Assembly: GCA_021186555.1 (NCBI GenBank)
Contig: JAJKFL010000330.1
Coordinates: 30,048,944 to 30,112,943, forward strand
Origin: Reticulitermes speratus
Taxonomy: Eukaryota > Arthropoda > Insecta > Blattodea > Rhinotermitidae
Reading direction: 5' to 3'
Length of the DNA: 64,000 bases
The notes under the pieces are model-generated. The model had not been told where the DNA came from. It did not search any database and saw only the letters and a program-made list of their open reading frames with translations. Positions 21,617-33,570 of the stretch are shown here, one piece after another. Positions within the stretch are counted from its first letter, which is position 1; the number at the start of each line of letters is the position of its first letter. The translations under genes and the position numbers were made by a program.

Positions 21617-21765
21617 TTTACCCATCTGGCAACTATAATTTTGAGGCGGCTTCTATAATTTTGGAAAATTTGTGTGCTTCCTGCAAGTGCTTGGTTTCTG
21701 TTGTTTTAAGCAATGAATCGTGTGAGTAATAATTGAAAATTCAGTTCATGCCTCACGGAAGAAGA

Positions 21766-21985
21766 GCCTGGATAGATGAGTCTGTAGTGACTGCATTACT
21801 GTCTGGACGACCGGGGAATCGAGGTTCGATTCCCGACGTGGAAACAAACCGCGTCTGGATCAGCAGTGGAGCCCACCTGGCCTCTTCAGTACATACCCTA
21901 GGCGTAACGTGACTGTTCTTCATTTGTTGCCGATATTAAGCATTCGTGGAGCTCTGCCTCCACTCCCTCTACCCACTCTTTGCAC
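21766..21985 (+). mobile_element. SINE family 3, diverged copy
   Basis: The tRNA-like head ends in GGTTCGATTCCC (about 21821), with a body containing 'tggagcccacctggcctc' and 'aagcattcgtggagctctgcctcc'. Internally deleted compared with 50054-50336. Confidence 0.6.
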
Positions 21986-22081
21986 ATCAACTGTTTTAAC
22001 TGGGATGTGTTAAGAATATTGTTGTCTTGTGGATGTTACACCGTGCCGACTGGTAAGTAGTGTCAAGCATTCGAAGACGGC

Positions 22082-22215
22082 TTTTAGGACACCTTGAACA
22101 TGAAGATAAAGGCACTACGATCGTTCGAAACGTCCGAAACTCTTTGCCAGTCCGTACAGTGTAACATCCCATAAGACCTGAATCTTCAGCAACACCGCTG
22201 TTGGACCACCAGACA
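22082..22215 (+). mobile_element. Penelope-type terminal fragment (type B)
   Basis: Contains 'gaagataaaggcactacgat', 'cgttcgaaacgtccg' and 'taacatccca' in the order seen at 45945-46055. Type B copies share the layout GAAGATGAAGG, stem return CCTTC, GAAACGTCGG. Confidence 0.45.
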
Positions 22216-22417
22216 TCGCATGGATATGTTAGTTTCAACACTGGCTTAGATTTCGTATTGTTAGCCAGTTCCAATTACTTTTCCCATTGTTCCTAGTGCA
22301 AAGTGGAGCAGGGACGTAATTTTTGAATTGCTGTTCCAAATATGGGACCAATCCCTGAAACATAATTCATATTTTCACATGTAGACTCTAATAAAGTTTC
22401 ATTTTATTTGAATACAA

Positions 22418-22690
22418 GCTCGGTGGCGCAGTTGGTTGAGGCACTGCGCTACAATCCGGAAGGTCGCGGGTTCGATTCCCGATGGGGTAATTGGGATTTT
22501 TCATTGACTTAATCCTTCGGGCCGCACAATGGCCCTGGGGTCGACTCAGCCTCTAACAGAATATCTCCTGGGGGGTAAAGGCGGCCTTCTCACCTTCATG
22601 TGCGAATTGTTTAGAAATTCAAGGAGCCTCAACCTCCTGGAGCCCTGAAGGGCCTCTCCAGGCCTGTAATGGGATAGCCTTATCTATATT
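22418..22690 (+). mobile_element. tRNA-derived SINE (family 4)
   Basis: The head has ggtggcgcagttggttgagg (box A) and GGGTTCGATTCCC (box B), then 'gccgcacaatggccctgggg', 'tcgactcagcctctaacaga', 'tcctggggggtaaaggcggcc' and an end 'cctgtaatggga'. Other copies: 27429-27690 and 61425-61739. Confidence 0.85.
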
Positions 22691-22713
22691 TACAAGTCAG
22701 TAATAAAGTGAGG

Positions 22714-23128
22714 GTCGACCTAGGACTAGTGGCTAGCGTGCTCGCCACTGGACCCAAGGTTCGCGGGTTCGATCCCGACCGAGGTCGATGGATTTTTAAG
22801 GGTGATAAAAATCCGTAGCACCACTTCTTTCGGAGGGGAAGTAAAGCCGTCGGTCCCATGTCGTAGATTTACGGCATGTAAAAGAACCTTACGGGCATGA
22901 ATAGAAATGTTTCGTAAGCAAAATTCAACCCCAATTTCTCACCCAAGTCTCCTGACTGCCTGCCAGATGGCTCTGGCGGTCACATCAGGATCGATAGAAC
23001 AGTAGCGCGGCCAGTTGACCAGTCACCAACTGCCACGAATGCTCACGACCCAGTAACCTCGGAAAGAGGAGGCCTGAGCCCATATAGGGCTGTTGAGCCA
23101 TGGTTATTATATTATATATTATATAATG
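22714..23128 (+). mobile_element. tRNA-derived SINE (family 5), about 415 bp
   Basis: The head has gtggctagcgtgctcgccac (box A region) and GGTTCGATCCC (box B). The long body includes 'gataaaaatccgtagcacca', 'ttacggcatgtaaaagaacc' and 'catatagggctgttgagcca'. Possible 8-bp target duplication aagtgagg at 22706-22713 and 23129-23136. The end of the body resembles that of family 1 ('catatagggctgtggagcc'). Confidence 0.8.
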
Positions 23129-23136
23129 AAGTGAGG

Positions 23137-24176
23137 AAGTATTACGTACAGTTAATGTTTAAATTCAAATCCCAGTAAGAGTTCTTGTTGTCTTATATGA
23201 CGGCGAATGCTTTTAGGGAGGCCTTAAATTTGATTACTTGTGCAATTGCAGTGTAAAGTGTGTGAGATATGGCACCTGGGGGAAATGCTGGTGCGGGTCT
23301 GCGCTTTGTTAACTGGGTGGATTAAGATTAGTTACCTGTTCCGTGCTCCGACCATTACGCTTCTGCCTGGCACTCTGTTCAGAGCCTTGACTGTTTTGAA
23401 GGTGAACACTCCAGTCTGTTGCTCTAAAGTTCGAGCACCGTAATTGTCGCTCGCCTTTCGATGTTCGCGAACGTCACCTACGTCATGACCCACATACATT
23501 TGTCAGTATATTTGGCAGGTTTGTGGGCTACACAGATAATGGCCTTTGGGAAAGTTGAATTCGTTACGGACGAGTGTGGCTTGAAATCGGAATTGCTTCA
23601 GAAAGTTTAATTGAAAATTTCCACTGTTTTAATGAAAAAATGTGACCAACGGCTTTAAACGGTGATAGACGGACAAACGTGGTCTTCACGTGAGGTATTT
23701 CGTTTTTACTTTGTAAAGAATGCCTTAATATGCATTTCGTTCCTCACAGTAAACAGACTGAGTTGATAACTGGTTAACGCCGTTTTGGGACATCTGTTTA
23801 TTTCTGAGAATCCCATAAAACACATAAATACATTAGATGAGCAAAATGCATTGTTTTGTATCAAAATATTTGGTGTTTATTGTTACCATTTTGCTGTAAA
23901 GTGTGAAGGATTTGTTTAGTGAAAATATAAATATTATTTTCTGTAGTTTTACCAGGTTTAACGCCAGTAATTCGTCTTTATTTAGTGGCAGTAACTGAAA
24001 GTTGTATGGCTTTCGATGTTAAAAAGAACTCTTTTAGTCTAATGCATTCCTGCACGATGGAGAAAAGTTTGAATCCTAATCTGAGTATTAGAAGTGTGGC
24101 AAGAAGTGCGCCAGTAGGCAGTGTACTCTTTTATGTGTGTGTGTGTGTGTCGAAATAACGTCTCCATGTGACACGT
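23137..24176. other. No recognised feature
   Basis: AT-rich sequence without a convincing frame; a (TG)n run lies at about 24135-24152. A 74-codon reverse frame at 24039-24263 runs into the next SINE and is not supported. Confidence 0.5.
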
Positions 24177-24188
24177 ACTTTTTTTTAT

Positions 24189-24400
24189 GGCTGGACAGCC
24201 CCTAGGGTGCCTAGGTCTCCTCATGTTTCGAGGTTTCGCGATCACACTCTTTAGACACACCACACGCGGTGGGACTCCTCTGGACGAGTGATCAGCCCGT
24301 CGCAGAGACCTCTACCTGACAACACACAACACTGACAAGAGAGACATCCATGCCCCCGGCGGCATTCGAACCCACAATCCCAGCAAGCGAGCGGCCGTAG
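24189..24400 (-). mobile_element. tRNA-derived SINE (family 1), reverse, 5'-truncated
   Basis: Family 1 body and box B (ggcattcgaaccc), cut within the tRNA-like head after 'gcggccgtag'. Flanked by acttttttttat on both sides (24177-24188 and 24401-24413, the right copy with one more T), so the truncation happened at insertion. Confidence 0.85.
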
Positions 24401-24826
24401 ACTTTTTTTTTATACCTCCATTATATTATCTCATACGAATAATGCAGTGTTATTAGATAACCTCTGACATGCATGATTGATGTATGGGCGTGTAAGGCAA
24501 TCGACATTGTAGTGCAAGTGTCTATATACATAATGGAGCACTGGTATGTATATAATATTACAGATGTATTGCTTGTACGTGGCAAAACTGTACGAAGTAA
24601 ATGTGTTTAGCTTCTGCGTGTTGCAAATACGAAGGTTTTGAAAAGAGTTCAGTCTTGGTAGGTGGCTTCCCGTTGTGCTTCCTAAACTGAAAACTGCTTT
24701 TTACTCTGTCAACACTGCTTTATTAGTAAACAGTCCTTGTAAGGTGCGGGATCTCATTATCACGTTGATTGGATGTATGAGGATACCTATATATTTTTAT
24801 CTATACTATCTTTACATTTTATAGAG

Positions 24827-24872
24827 ATTAGCCTGAGGATGGCTTTACTTTAAAGCCGAAACATGTAGCTAG
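24827..24872 (+). ncRNA. Hammerhead-ribozyme-like motif, best-formed copy
   Basis: Helix I TAGC (24829-24832) with GCTA (24868-24871); CTGAGGA 24833-24839; extra T 24840; helix II GGCTTT (24841-24846) with AAAGCC (24852-24857) and a 5-nt loop; GAA 24858-24860; ACATGT 24861-24866; cleavage-position A24867. Both helices are perfect. Nearby 'tttagtaataaac...tgttgacagagtg' (24895-24925) is inverted at about 24700-24740 (ctctgtcaacactgctttattagtaaac), so this too sits in a short fold-back. Confidence 0.7.
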
Positions 24873-24904
24873 TATTGTAATCAAGAAGGATTTTTTTTAG
24901 TAAT

Positions 24905-25540
24905 AAACTTGTGTTGACAGAGTGAAAAAGTACTTCAGATTCAGCCAAGGTTTAATCGAAATTTGTTATTGGGGTTTACACTCAAAATCATTAGACGAAT
25001 TTACGTTTCTGTAGGCAGTTATTAAATATAAACCTTATTTTATACGAAGTCCATATTTAACTTAATCTTTGAAACATTGCCACCTGCATTTGAAATAACT
25101 CTTAAAGTGTATGTAACGAAATAAGGGAAGGGATTGCCATTGAAGACCACAGAGCGGACATTTTTCACACATCTACGCTTTTACAGTGAATATTATGTTT
25201 CTTAATAAAGACGTAACAGTGGATTGTCGTCCTCGTAAAGTGAACATAAAGTCTCATGACACAAATAAAATAAAAAAGAAGGCATTTGAAACATGCGTGT
25301 GCCTCGTGGGTTACAACTTTCCATTCCTGCTTTGTTACTGCGCGTTATACGAGATGTGCCTGTTACATAACGAGACTTCGCGCGCAGATCTTGAATTTTA
25401 CCGTTGATTGTCAGTGCACAAGAACTTGAAATGGATGTGGTTGTGTTCTTCGTTCCGTGTAAAGTCGATAACTAATTCACAGCACTCAGCAACCAAAGCA
25501 TTTTGTTGGTTGGGTGCTGTGAATGGATCAGGACGTATGT
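24905..25540. other. No recognised feature
   Basis: A 73-codon frame at 25186-25407 has no recognisable motif. No repeat with a partner in this window was found. Confidence 0.45.
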
Positions 25541-25542
25541 TG

Positions 25543-26080
25543 AACAAGACAGACAGTGTACGTATAACGTAACATTGAGACGCGTTCGCGTAACCATTTT
25601 TGCCGTGGAAAAGTAATAAGTATTACATATTCTGAATGTGTGTCTGTAGCCTTAGTTATCCAGCATACAAAGCGCATGCACCGTATTTTATTGTCATCTG
25701 TGGCCTGTCTGGCTCTACTACATTTTCCCATATTATCTCATAAACGGCACGATTTTCGGAAAAAAAGTTATTGAACATAAAGTGTGTGTTTTGATTTTTT
25801 CTACAATGTTTGTCTGAAACATTTCTCATTTAAAAAAAAATTCAGCGAGATATTATCATAAATGTACATAGGTCTTCATATAAAGTGCCCGTTATTCTTG
25901 TCAGATTTTAATGAAACTTGAATTTTTGTCGACAGATTTTCGAAAAATCCTCAAATATCCAATTTCATGAAAATCCGTCCAGTGTGAGTCGAGTTGTCCT
26001 ATGCAGATAGTCGTACGGACGGACAGACATTACATGACGAAGCTAATAGTCGCTTTTCGCAATTTTGCGAACGCCTCTAA
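25543..26080 (+). mobile_element. CGTTCGC-ended dispersed repeat (MITE-like), near full length
   Basis: Reads acattgagacgcgttcgcgtaacc at the left and cgcaattttgcgaacgcctc at the right, an imperfect inverted pair. The interior matches 48389-48893 in reverse ('tggcctgtctggctctacta', 'acggacggacagacatta'). Confidence 0.65.
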
Positions 26081-26124
26081 AAATTACAAACTGCTCTTGT
26101 GACCACGGTATTGAACTTCCGGAT

Positions 26125-26185
26125 TGCATGAAATGCGGGAAATTCTGGAGAAGCTGAGGAACTGTTAGCTTCTCAGCTCGGGGTC
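26125..26185 (+). repeat. LINE 3' UTR fragment
   Basis: 'gaaatgcgggaaattctgga', 'gaagctgaggaactgttagcttct' matches the 3' UTR of the 45300 and 52511 LINE fragments. Confidence 0.5.
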
Positions 26186-26596
26186 TGCAGTGTTGAGTTT
26201 TGCGTAGGAGGTGTGTGGGGAAGTCTGTATACCTCGCGTGAAGTGCCGATGTACTGTACCTGACTTGTCTGTTGCTGGTTGTTTCGGGTATATGCACTGT
26301 AGTAATTTGCACTCGTCATAATCTCGATGCGTGAAACAGCACATATGAATGCTCGCTGTTCGGCTGTTTACCCACGTTATCTGTGACGAGATAAATGGAC
26401 CCAACAAGCCTGTAAATCCAACCGCCAAGTGAACAATGTAAACGCCTAGCATGCCATTTGCACTCTTTGGCCCGCGTAGTTGACTGTAGTGCGACAGACA
26501 GACGAACAAGTCACGCACGATAAGGCCCTCCATAGTGTGGTCTGTAGATCACCAGCTGTCCACGGATTAACTTCTCATATTGATCATTAAGGCAAT

Positions 26597-26720
26597 TTCA
26601 AGGGTCAAGAGTCCGAGAAGACTCTTGACCCTTGAAGATGGGACCGATACGTTGTCCCGAAACGTCGGCAATTACCACACGACGCCGCGTAGTATCCCAG
26701 AAGGGCGCAGATCTCAAGAA
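26597..26720 (+). mobile_element. Penelope-type terminal fragment (type B) with 17-bp hairpin
   Basis: Perfect inverted arms of 17 bp (26597-26613 and 26620-26636; ttcaagggtcaagagtc) precede GAAGATGGGACC...GTCCCGAAACGTCGG (26634-26667) and 'taccacacgacgccgcgtag'. Looks like an inverted terminal pair whose left arm has been cut to 17 bp. Confidence 0.55.
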
Positions 26721-26739
26721 TACATTTTTACACTGGAAG

Positions 26740-27418
26740 ACATACATATAGCTTCCGCTAACACGAGGTTTTTTTTTTGCAGTGCGCAGCACCTAAAACC
26801 TTATTAACTAGAAAACTTGCTAATTTTCCCTAATTACTAACACTTCCAGCCATCATGATATATCCTCCGAATCTTCTCGTTCGGTGCCCCCACGTACATC
26901 TGACCTTATATAAAAATATGCATAAATTTTTCAGATCCGTAGTTTTGGTGTACCCCACAATTTTCTAGCTGTCTCTTTATGATTAACCACCTCTTTTCCG
27001 TAAATTTTTCCCTCCAGCTCTGCGTTCCTCTGCAGTTAAGGATACGAATGGCGTTCTCTTCACCGTGGCAGAGTGCACATGTTCCCCTCTTGATCCCACC
27101 CCTTCACCTCCTCAGTTTCCAAATCCCCGTTCGAAATAAAGGTAACATATTCCTCTGATTCATGTAAATCTGTTTTCAGTTCTTGAATAGAGAAGCAAAA
27201 ATTGGAGGATGGAATTGCTTTATTAGAACGGATCTTAAAATTGAATGTAAGTGTACAGACTTCATTATAGTGGATCAGGCTGAATTTAGTAGCGAACCGA
27301 CGTTAGCAGGATAATTAGCTGCCGGGTTCTATTGAATTGGGCATATGATGCTTTGTACAGGATCATATGCATATCCAGGACTTATACATATGAAACATGT
27401 TTTATGTGTTACTAATTA
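26740..27418. other. No recognised feature
   Basis: Unique-looking AT-rich sequence without a credible reading frame or repeat partner in this window. Confidence 0.45.
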
Positions 27419-27428
27419 TAAATATAGA

Positions 27429-27690
27429 ACGTCGCGGGTTCGATTCCCGATGGTGTCACTGGAATTTTTCATCTACATAATCGTTTCGGTCGCACTATGG
27501 CCCTGGGGTCGACTCAGTCTCTAACACAAATGAGTACCAGGAATCTTTCCTGGGGGGTAAAGGCGGCCGGTGCGTAGGGCTGACAACCTTACCACCTTCA
27601 TGTGCCGATTGTCTAAAAACCTGGGAACCTCGACCTCCTGGAGCCCTAAGGGCCTGTCAAGGCCTGTAATGGGATTGCTAAAAAAAATTC
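27429..27690 (+). mobile_element. tRNA-derived SINE (family 4), 5'-truncated, 10-bp target duplication
   Basis: Starts inside the tRNA-like head at acgtcgcgggttcgattccc (box B) and ends 'cctgtaatgggattgct' plus A-run. Flanked by taaatataga at 27419-27428 and 27691-27700. Confidence 0.88.
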
Positions 27691-27829
27691 TAAATATAGA
27701 GTGCAAAGTGTGCGTAATATGTGACAGCTATAACGCGTGGTGTCGTCTCCTTGGTTTTGTGAGCGTGTAGTGTTTGAGATTTACACTGACGTTTCGGCGG
27801 AGAATTCTCGTGCATGTTAAGCGTTAAAG

Positions 27830-28071
27830 CATGGGTCTCCAACCCGCGGCCCTCGGCCACATTTCTAAATTATGTATGTGTTATAAAACTGCACAATAAT
27901 TCTAGCGGTTACGTATACAGGAGATACTCCTGGTACTCATTTCTGTTAGAGGCTGAGTCAACCCCAGGGCCATAGTGCGGCTGGAATGATTCAGTCAATA
28001 CGTATACGTATATACTGTGATTTTTCGACTTGCGTCCCTCTAACCAGCCCACAATAACTTGGACGCCCGTA
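27830..28071. mobile_element. hAT-type MITE, diverged
   Basis: Left end catgggtctccaacccgcgg and right end ...acttggacgcccgta are related inverted ends. Flanks cgttaaag (27822-27829) and tgttaaag (28072-28079) match at 7 of 8 positions. A reverse family 4 SINE fragment occupies about 27922-28005 ('ggctgagtcaaccccagggc'). Confidence 0.55.
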
Positions 28072-28079
28072 TGTTAAAG

Positions 28080-28970
28080 TGGTTTGATTTTCTTGTGCTT
28101 TTAACCATCATTGTTTTTATTTGAAGATGGGCATATGGAAACCACACCGTTAAGCAACTGTTTCATTTCTGTCTTTAGGAGAACAGGGCACGAAGAAAGT
28201 CTTGTTCAGTTGGGCCCCTGCCCACATACCCTGGAACAGACTCATGAAACGATGAAAGGATAAAGGTTTTAAATTTTTAAATTTTTTTAACAAAAGTAAG
28301 TTTTTTTTTGGTGCTGTCAGTTGTATGACATTTATAAATATCAGCCATGTAATGTTTGTTTTTGCATTGAAACACCAGTTGTGTTCATCATGGTTATAAT
28401 ACGTGTCCCGTAACGATTTAATGTGAAGTGTGTTATCGTTGTAAACACGTGCATTAAACGCCACGAAAATGTATAAACAATAGAATGTGTAACATCAAAT
28501 AACTGTATTTAGTTTGCTTTTAATAAATAGAAGTCATTAAACTTTATGAACCTTAGTTAATAACCTTTGTGTTCAGTTAATGTCGTGACTCGCCTTGCTT
28601 CTGTTAGCCAAATTGTCGATCTCACCTTTAACGTTACAGGATATACGATAGTGTTAATTAAGGCTCTGTTGTGTAATTGGTTTCAGCCTGTAGGAGTTGG
28701 GTATTTAGCGCTAGTTAAAATCATGAATCCTCGTTCATTGCCTTCGGGGACATTCAGGCATTAACTGCGTACTGTGGACTGAATTCCCCTACCCACCCTT
28801 TAGTAGTATATTGTGTGTTTCACGTACAAGAATGGACCTACAGGTTATTGCTTTAGACGTGGCCTATTGTTGATCGCTGTCAGTATTGCAGACAATATAG
28901 AGTGATTTGACATCGTAATATAAATGATTATTTATGCCGGAGATGTTCCAGATTAATGTAAACTTGTACC
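28080..28970. other. No recognised feature
   Basis: A 104-codon reverse frame at 28150-28464 and a 65-codon frame at 28567-28764 show no recognisable domain; the region is AT-rich and otherwise unremarkable. Confidence 0.45.
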
Positions 28971-28971
28971 T

Positions 28972-29265
28972 GTACACGCCATGAAGGCATGTGGGGAAAT
29001 GGCGGTATAGCTCCACTCATTATTAGCCTCTGCAATAGGTGGACGTGATTTGTCAACTTCACACCCCCCTCAGTTCTCTTTACCGCAGGGGAGAAGCCCT
29101 CGGTACCCATTGAATAGGAGACTGGGTGGGCCTCGGGGCTGGTCTGGACGTTTTGGAGAAAAAAAAAAAGTCTCTTTTCCCTGTAAGGAATCGAACCATG
29201 ATTTGTCGGAAGTCCAGCCGGTAGTATATATATAATAACTATACCGACTACACCGTCCCGATTCC
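28972..29265 (-). mobile_element. tRNA-derived SINE (family 3), reverse
   Basis: Reverse body (cgccatgaaggcatgtgggg, tctttaccgcaggggaga, gagactgggtgggcctcggg) followed by the head (gtaaggaatcgaaccatgat, reverse of box B). The A-run at 29159-29170 interrupts the body. Confidence 0.75.
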
Positions 29266-29769
29266 AACCAATTTAATTTAATTTCCATAACATTCAAAAT
29301 TTGAATAGAGCTAATTTTTCATATCTCCTTGGCATCTTCCTTTTAATGCACCTTTGAAATCGAAAGGGTAGGTGTTCTAGAAATAAGTATGGCAAGGAGA
29401 CTTGCCAGATATTGAATCGTTGTGTTGATATTGTCACTGACAGGTGAGTGATGCTGTAAAATGAAAAGAAGAATGGGCCTTTACAGGTTAACTTTGCTCC
29501 TCATTTTGAGGACGTAACCGCATCTTCACCCATTCCATGAGTTCATGGTGTGTCTCTTCCTTGCCTGTTGCAGCTAGCCGGCGTAATTTTTGCACGCACG
29601 GAGCGGAACTCCTCAGACGCAAAAGGTGGTTATTCTGTGTTGGCTCTCGTTGGAACATTTAGAACAGCCAGAATCGAACAGATTGAACTGATGCGTTTAA
29701 TATATTTCTTTTTGATATGTAAAATGACGTTCAGAGACAGCTGACTTACGTTACAGCATAATTTTGGGG

Positions 29770-29941
29770 TCCAGATTACGGGCTGGAGTCCCAGAAATCG
29801 GGATTCGATTCTTGGCACAGACAGAGTTTTCTTTTACCGGATGTGGGGCCCATCAATATTCCAGTCCAGTGCGTACCAGGGAGTCTTCCCCCGGAGTTAA
29901 GGCGGCCGGGGTGTGAAGATTATAATCTCCGTTCAGTGCCG
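29770..29941 (+). mobile_element. SINE family 3, truncated by the 22-bp satellite
   Basis: Head with GGGATTCGATTC and body 'ggggcccatcaatattcc', 'ttaaggcggccggggtgtga'. The SINE match ends at 'ccgttcagtgccg', and the satellite begins within a few bases. Confidence 0.65.
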
Positions 29942-31245
29942 TATACATTTACCCCACTGACCCCATACATTTACTCCACTCGCCCCATGCTTGTATTTCC
30001 TTCACCCCATGCGTTTAATGCCCTCACCCCATAATTTACTGCACTCACCCGATGCGTTTACTCCACCTACCCCATACGTTTACACCACTCACCCCATACA
30101 TTTACTCCACTCACCCCATACGTTTACACCACTCACCCCATACATTTACTCCACTCCATACGTTTACACCACTCACCCCATACATTTACTCCACTTACCC
30201 CATACGTTTACACCACTCACCCCATACATTTACTCCACTCACCCCATACGTTTACACCACTCACCCCATACGTTTACTCCACTCACCCCATACGTTTACA
30301 CCACTCACCCCATACATTTACTCCACTCACCCCATACGTTTACACCACTCACCCCATACATTTACTCCACTCACCCCATACTTTTACTCCATTGACCCCA
30401 TACGTTTACACCACTCACCCCATACGTTTACACCACCTACCCCATACATTTACTCCACTCACCCCATACGTTTACACCACTCACCCCATACATTTACTCC
30501 ACTCACCCCATACGTTTACACCACTCACCCCATACGTTTACTCCACTCACCCCATACGTTTACACCACTCACCCATACATTACTCCACTCACCCATACGT
30601 TTACACCACTCACCCCATACATTTACTCACTCACCCCATACGTTTACACCACTCACCCCATACATTTACTCCTCACCCCATACGTTTACACCACTCACCC
30701 CATACATTTACTCCACTCACCCCATACTTTACTCCACTGACCCCATACTTTAACCCACTCACCCCATACATTTACTCCACTCACCCCATACGTTTACACC
30801 ACTTACCCCATACATTTACTCCACTCACCCCATACGTTTACACCACTCACCCCATACATTTACTCCACTCACCCCATACGTTTACACCACTCACCCCATA
30901 CTTTACTCCACTCACCCCTACGTTTACACCACTCACCCCATACGATTTACTCCACTCACCCCATACATTTACCCACTCACCCAACTTTCACACTCACCCC
31001 ATACATTTACTCCACTCACCCCATACGTTTACACCACTCACCCCATACATTTACTCCACTCACCCCATACGTTTACACCACTCACCCCATACATTTACTC
31101 CACTCACCCCATACGTTTACACCACTCACCCCATACATTTACTCCACTCACCCCATACGTTTACACCACTCACCCCATACATTTACTCCACTCACCCCAT
31201 ACGTTTACACCACTCACCCCATACATTTACTCCTCTCACTCCATA
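29942..31245. repeat. 22-bp satellite array of two alternating unit types
   Basis: Two 22-bp units, A (catacatttactccactcaccc type) and B (catacgtttacaccactcaccc type), alternate for most of the array, so the true period is a 44-bp dimer. Central parts (30580-30980) have deletions of 1-4 bp. The long frames that run through it on the plus strand (up to 331 codons) exist because the unit has no stop in any of the three forward frames. They are not evidence of a gene. Confidence 0.96.
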
Positions 31246-31249
31246 CATT

Positions 31250-32325
31250 TTCATGGCATGTTGCTCAGTTAAGTACATGGTCGCAACTCTAACTTCATTA
31301 ACATGTTACGAGCAGACACTGAATTGTAACAGCCGCGAACAGAGTAGTGTAAATGGTAAACGAAATTATAATGCGGCGTGGCGGTAGAGACGTATTACAG
31401 AGCGTGTTGTTTCGTAACATACACAGCTGTACACTCCCGCTGCTTATTTTAGTTTGGTAAGTACGTACTTTGCTTAAATTATGGGATTTTACTCCCCATT
31501 TGATGTTTTGCACCTTTGATGTTGAGTTTGAGCCTCGTCTGTTTCAAGTGCCATACCGACTGCCAGTACGTTCGTGTTTCGCAGTTTGACATGTGTCACA
31601 GGCAAACACAGTTCGTAGTGATTGCCTACAGTACGTGTTCATTTCTTCCCGTAATCTTCGGGTATCATGAAACTGTTGCTTACGTGCTTCTTTTGTGCTG
31701 GGAGACTGTAAACAGACTTGTTTATAATGTGCCTGTTCTAGCTGTGGAAAGTGAAGGCTGTAGAGCTTAGTTTCTGGGAGCAGCGATGCGGATAGCAGGG
31801 ATTATTGTGCTGTGTATATCGCGTGGGCAGTGAATTATGCAGTTATATACTTACAGACTTATATTTTAGAATCTGTTTGTTTAACCACTTAAAGCTGATT
31901 TGTAAATATGCGCCACCTGCTGTAACACGAAACAACTTGCATTTTGTCACGCGGTGTGTCTGTTTGTACCAAATACGTATATACACACATATATGTTATT
32001 GTTTCGTCAACGGAGCGCAGTACAGTGACAGTATGTCGACGGTGATGATACAGCGACGGTATACAGCCTGTCACAATAGTTTCTGATGTCTTGTGCACAT
32101 ATTTTAAGAACGGCCTGTTACGTAAAGCTGGAAACTTAGTATTTAAAACACGTTGACAACGCCCGCGGGTGCGTAGCTTACATTGAACACTGTACTTGAA
32201 GGGTTGTTACCATAGGCGCAGTGGTCTGCTCTGAAAAGCAAACGGTCATTATTTTTATGAGAAGGACGAGCGGGAACTGTCTGGTAACATTCAGAGCAGT
32301 AAAGTTTTTTTCCTTCTTACAGTAT
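31250..32325. other. No recognised feature
   Basis: Overlapping frames of 60-93 codons on both strands (31516-31770, 31805-32086 and their antisense) carry no recognisable motif. Confidence 0.45.
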
Positions 32326-32612
32326 ACGTATAGCGGCTAGGTTACGGGCTGGACGGTCCGGGGTTCGAATCCCGGTAGGGGAAAGGGATTTTTCTGTTTT
32401 TCAAAACGTCCATACCGGCTCTGGGGCACACCCAGCCTCTTATTCAGTGAGAACGGGTTTTTTTCGGGGGTAAAGCGGCGGGGGCGTGAACTTAACCACT
32501 CACCTCCATCTAGTGCCAAGGTTAAGACTGGGTGGAGCTATACCTCTACTCCCCCTATCTGACTTCATGGCTTGGACAGGGGAAACTTTACCTTTTACCT
32601 TTACCTTCAAGC
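32326..32612 (+). mobile_element. tRNA-derived SINE (family 3)
   Basis: Head ctggacggtccggggttcga with box B GGTTCGAATCCC, full family body and a tail of (TTTACC)n-like repeats (32585-32607). Confidence 0.85.
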
Positions 32613-33215
32613 TCGCCTTCAAAGGGTGAACATCTCTCTTCAGAAGTGAGTCATCGAAGCGTTAAGGATGATAAGGTGAAGTATTTTCTTTTTCCAGAAT
32701 GAGTAGTATCGTGGGTGCTTTTGTTAAAACGTCTCCCGGACATGTTTGCATGTCGCCGCATAACAAGCATACCGTCACAGAGCTATACATCTGCGGTAAC
32801 CACAAAAGGCAGGGGAACAAAGCACAACAGAATCGTCTTTTATCTGTGTTTACAGCTGAAGCTTCAACGACAAATACTGGGAGTGAGAGACAGTACAATA
32901 CTGGCGAAGGAATGTGCGACTTCTTAGATCTCTGCAGGTGTTGGGTGAGGAACCATACGTCAGCGGAAATCACCATGGCTTCGGGCGGAAAGAAATAGTT
33001 CCAGCTGACATGTGAACAGATGTCATGTGACTGTTAGTGTCGGATAATTGCTCAGATATTGTTTGAACTGGACATTTAGTTTTCGATGAAAATCATATTT
33101 TTACTGATCGTCCCGGAAGCATTTATCCCGTAACGTAACATTTCCTGGGCTTATCAGGAAGTTTGTGCGTAGCTTTCATTATTGTGCTGGATGCGACAGT
33201 GTTTGGAGTTCTCGA
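32613..33215. other. No recognised feature
   Basis: A 99-codon frame at 32699-32998 and its antisense counterpart show no domain. Its ATG has no supporting context. Confidence 0.4.
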
Positions 33216-33216
33216 C

Positions 33217-33305
33217 TTCTTGACCCCTGAAAATGGGACCGATACGTTGTCCCGAAACGTCGGTAAAGGATTAACACTCGACGCTACTTAATACCCCAGA
33301 AGAGA
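33217..33305 (+). mobile_element. Penelope-type terminal fragment (type B)
   Basis: CTGAAAATGGGACC...GTCCCGAAACGTCGG at about 33227-33272, then 'gacgctacttaataccccag', matching 26640-26720 and 62895-62990. Confidence 0.5.
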
Positions 33306-33329
33306 GCAGATCTCTGTGTTTGGAGTAGT

Positions 33330-33570
33330 TTAATTTGTTCTTAACTTGGGACTGGATTGGGGGTGAGTGGTCAGCTTCACGCTCCAGCCACTTTATCACC
33401 TGGGAAAGAATCCCCGATACCCGTTGAGTGGGAGGGTGGGTGAACCACAAATCCGGTGTTGACGTTTGGAGAACAGATAAATGTGTTGTGCGTGCCGGGA
33501 AGCGAACCACGATTATTCGGACGTTCAGCCCTTAGCCTAGTCACTATATCGCCTGAGCTAACTCGGCTGA
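33330..33570 (-). mobile_element. SINE family 3, reverse, diverged
   Basis: Reverse body ('gagtggtcagcttcacgctc', 'actttatcacctgggaaaga', 'cccgttgagtgggagggtgg') plus head ('cgaaccacgattattcgg'). Confidence 0.6.

Noticed and set aside
29991-31387. Open frames of 134, 233 and 331 codons on the plus strand
   Set aside because: They lie in the 22-bp satellite, whose unit has no stop in any forward frame; the repeat peptide (HPIHLLHSPHTFTPLTPY type) is a by-product.
32699-32998. 99-codon frame as a small host gene
   Set aside because: An antisense frame of equal length exists, no motif is recognisable and no splice or start context supports it.
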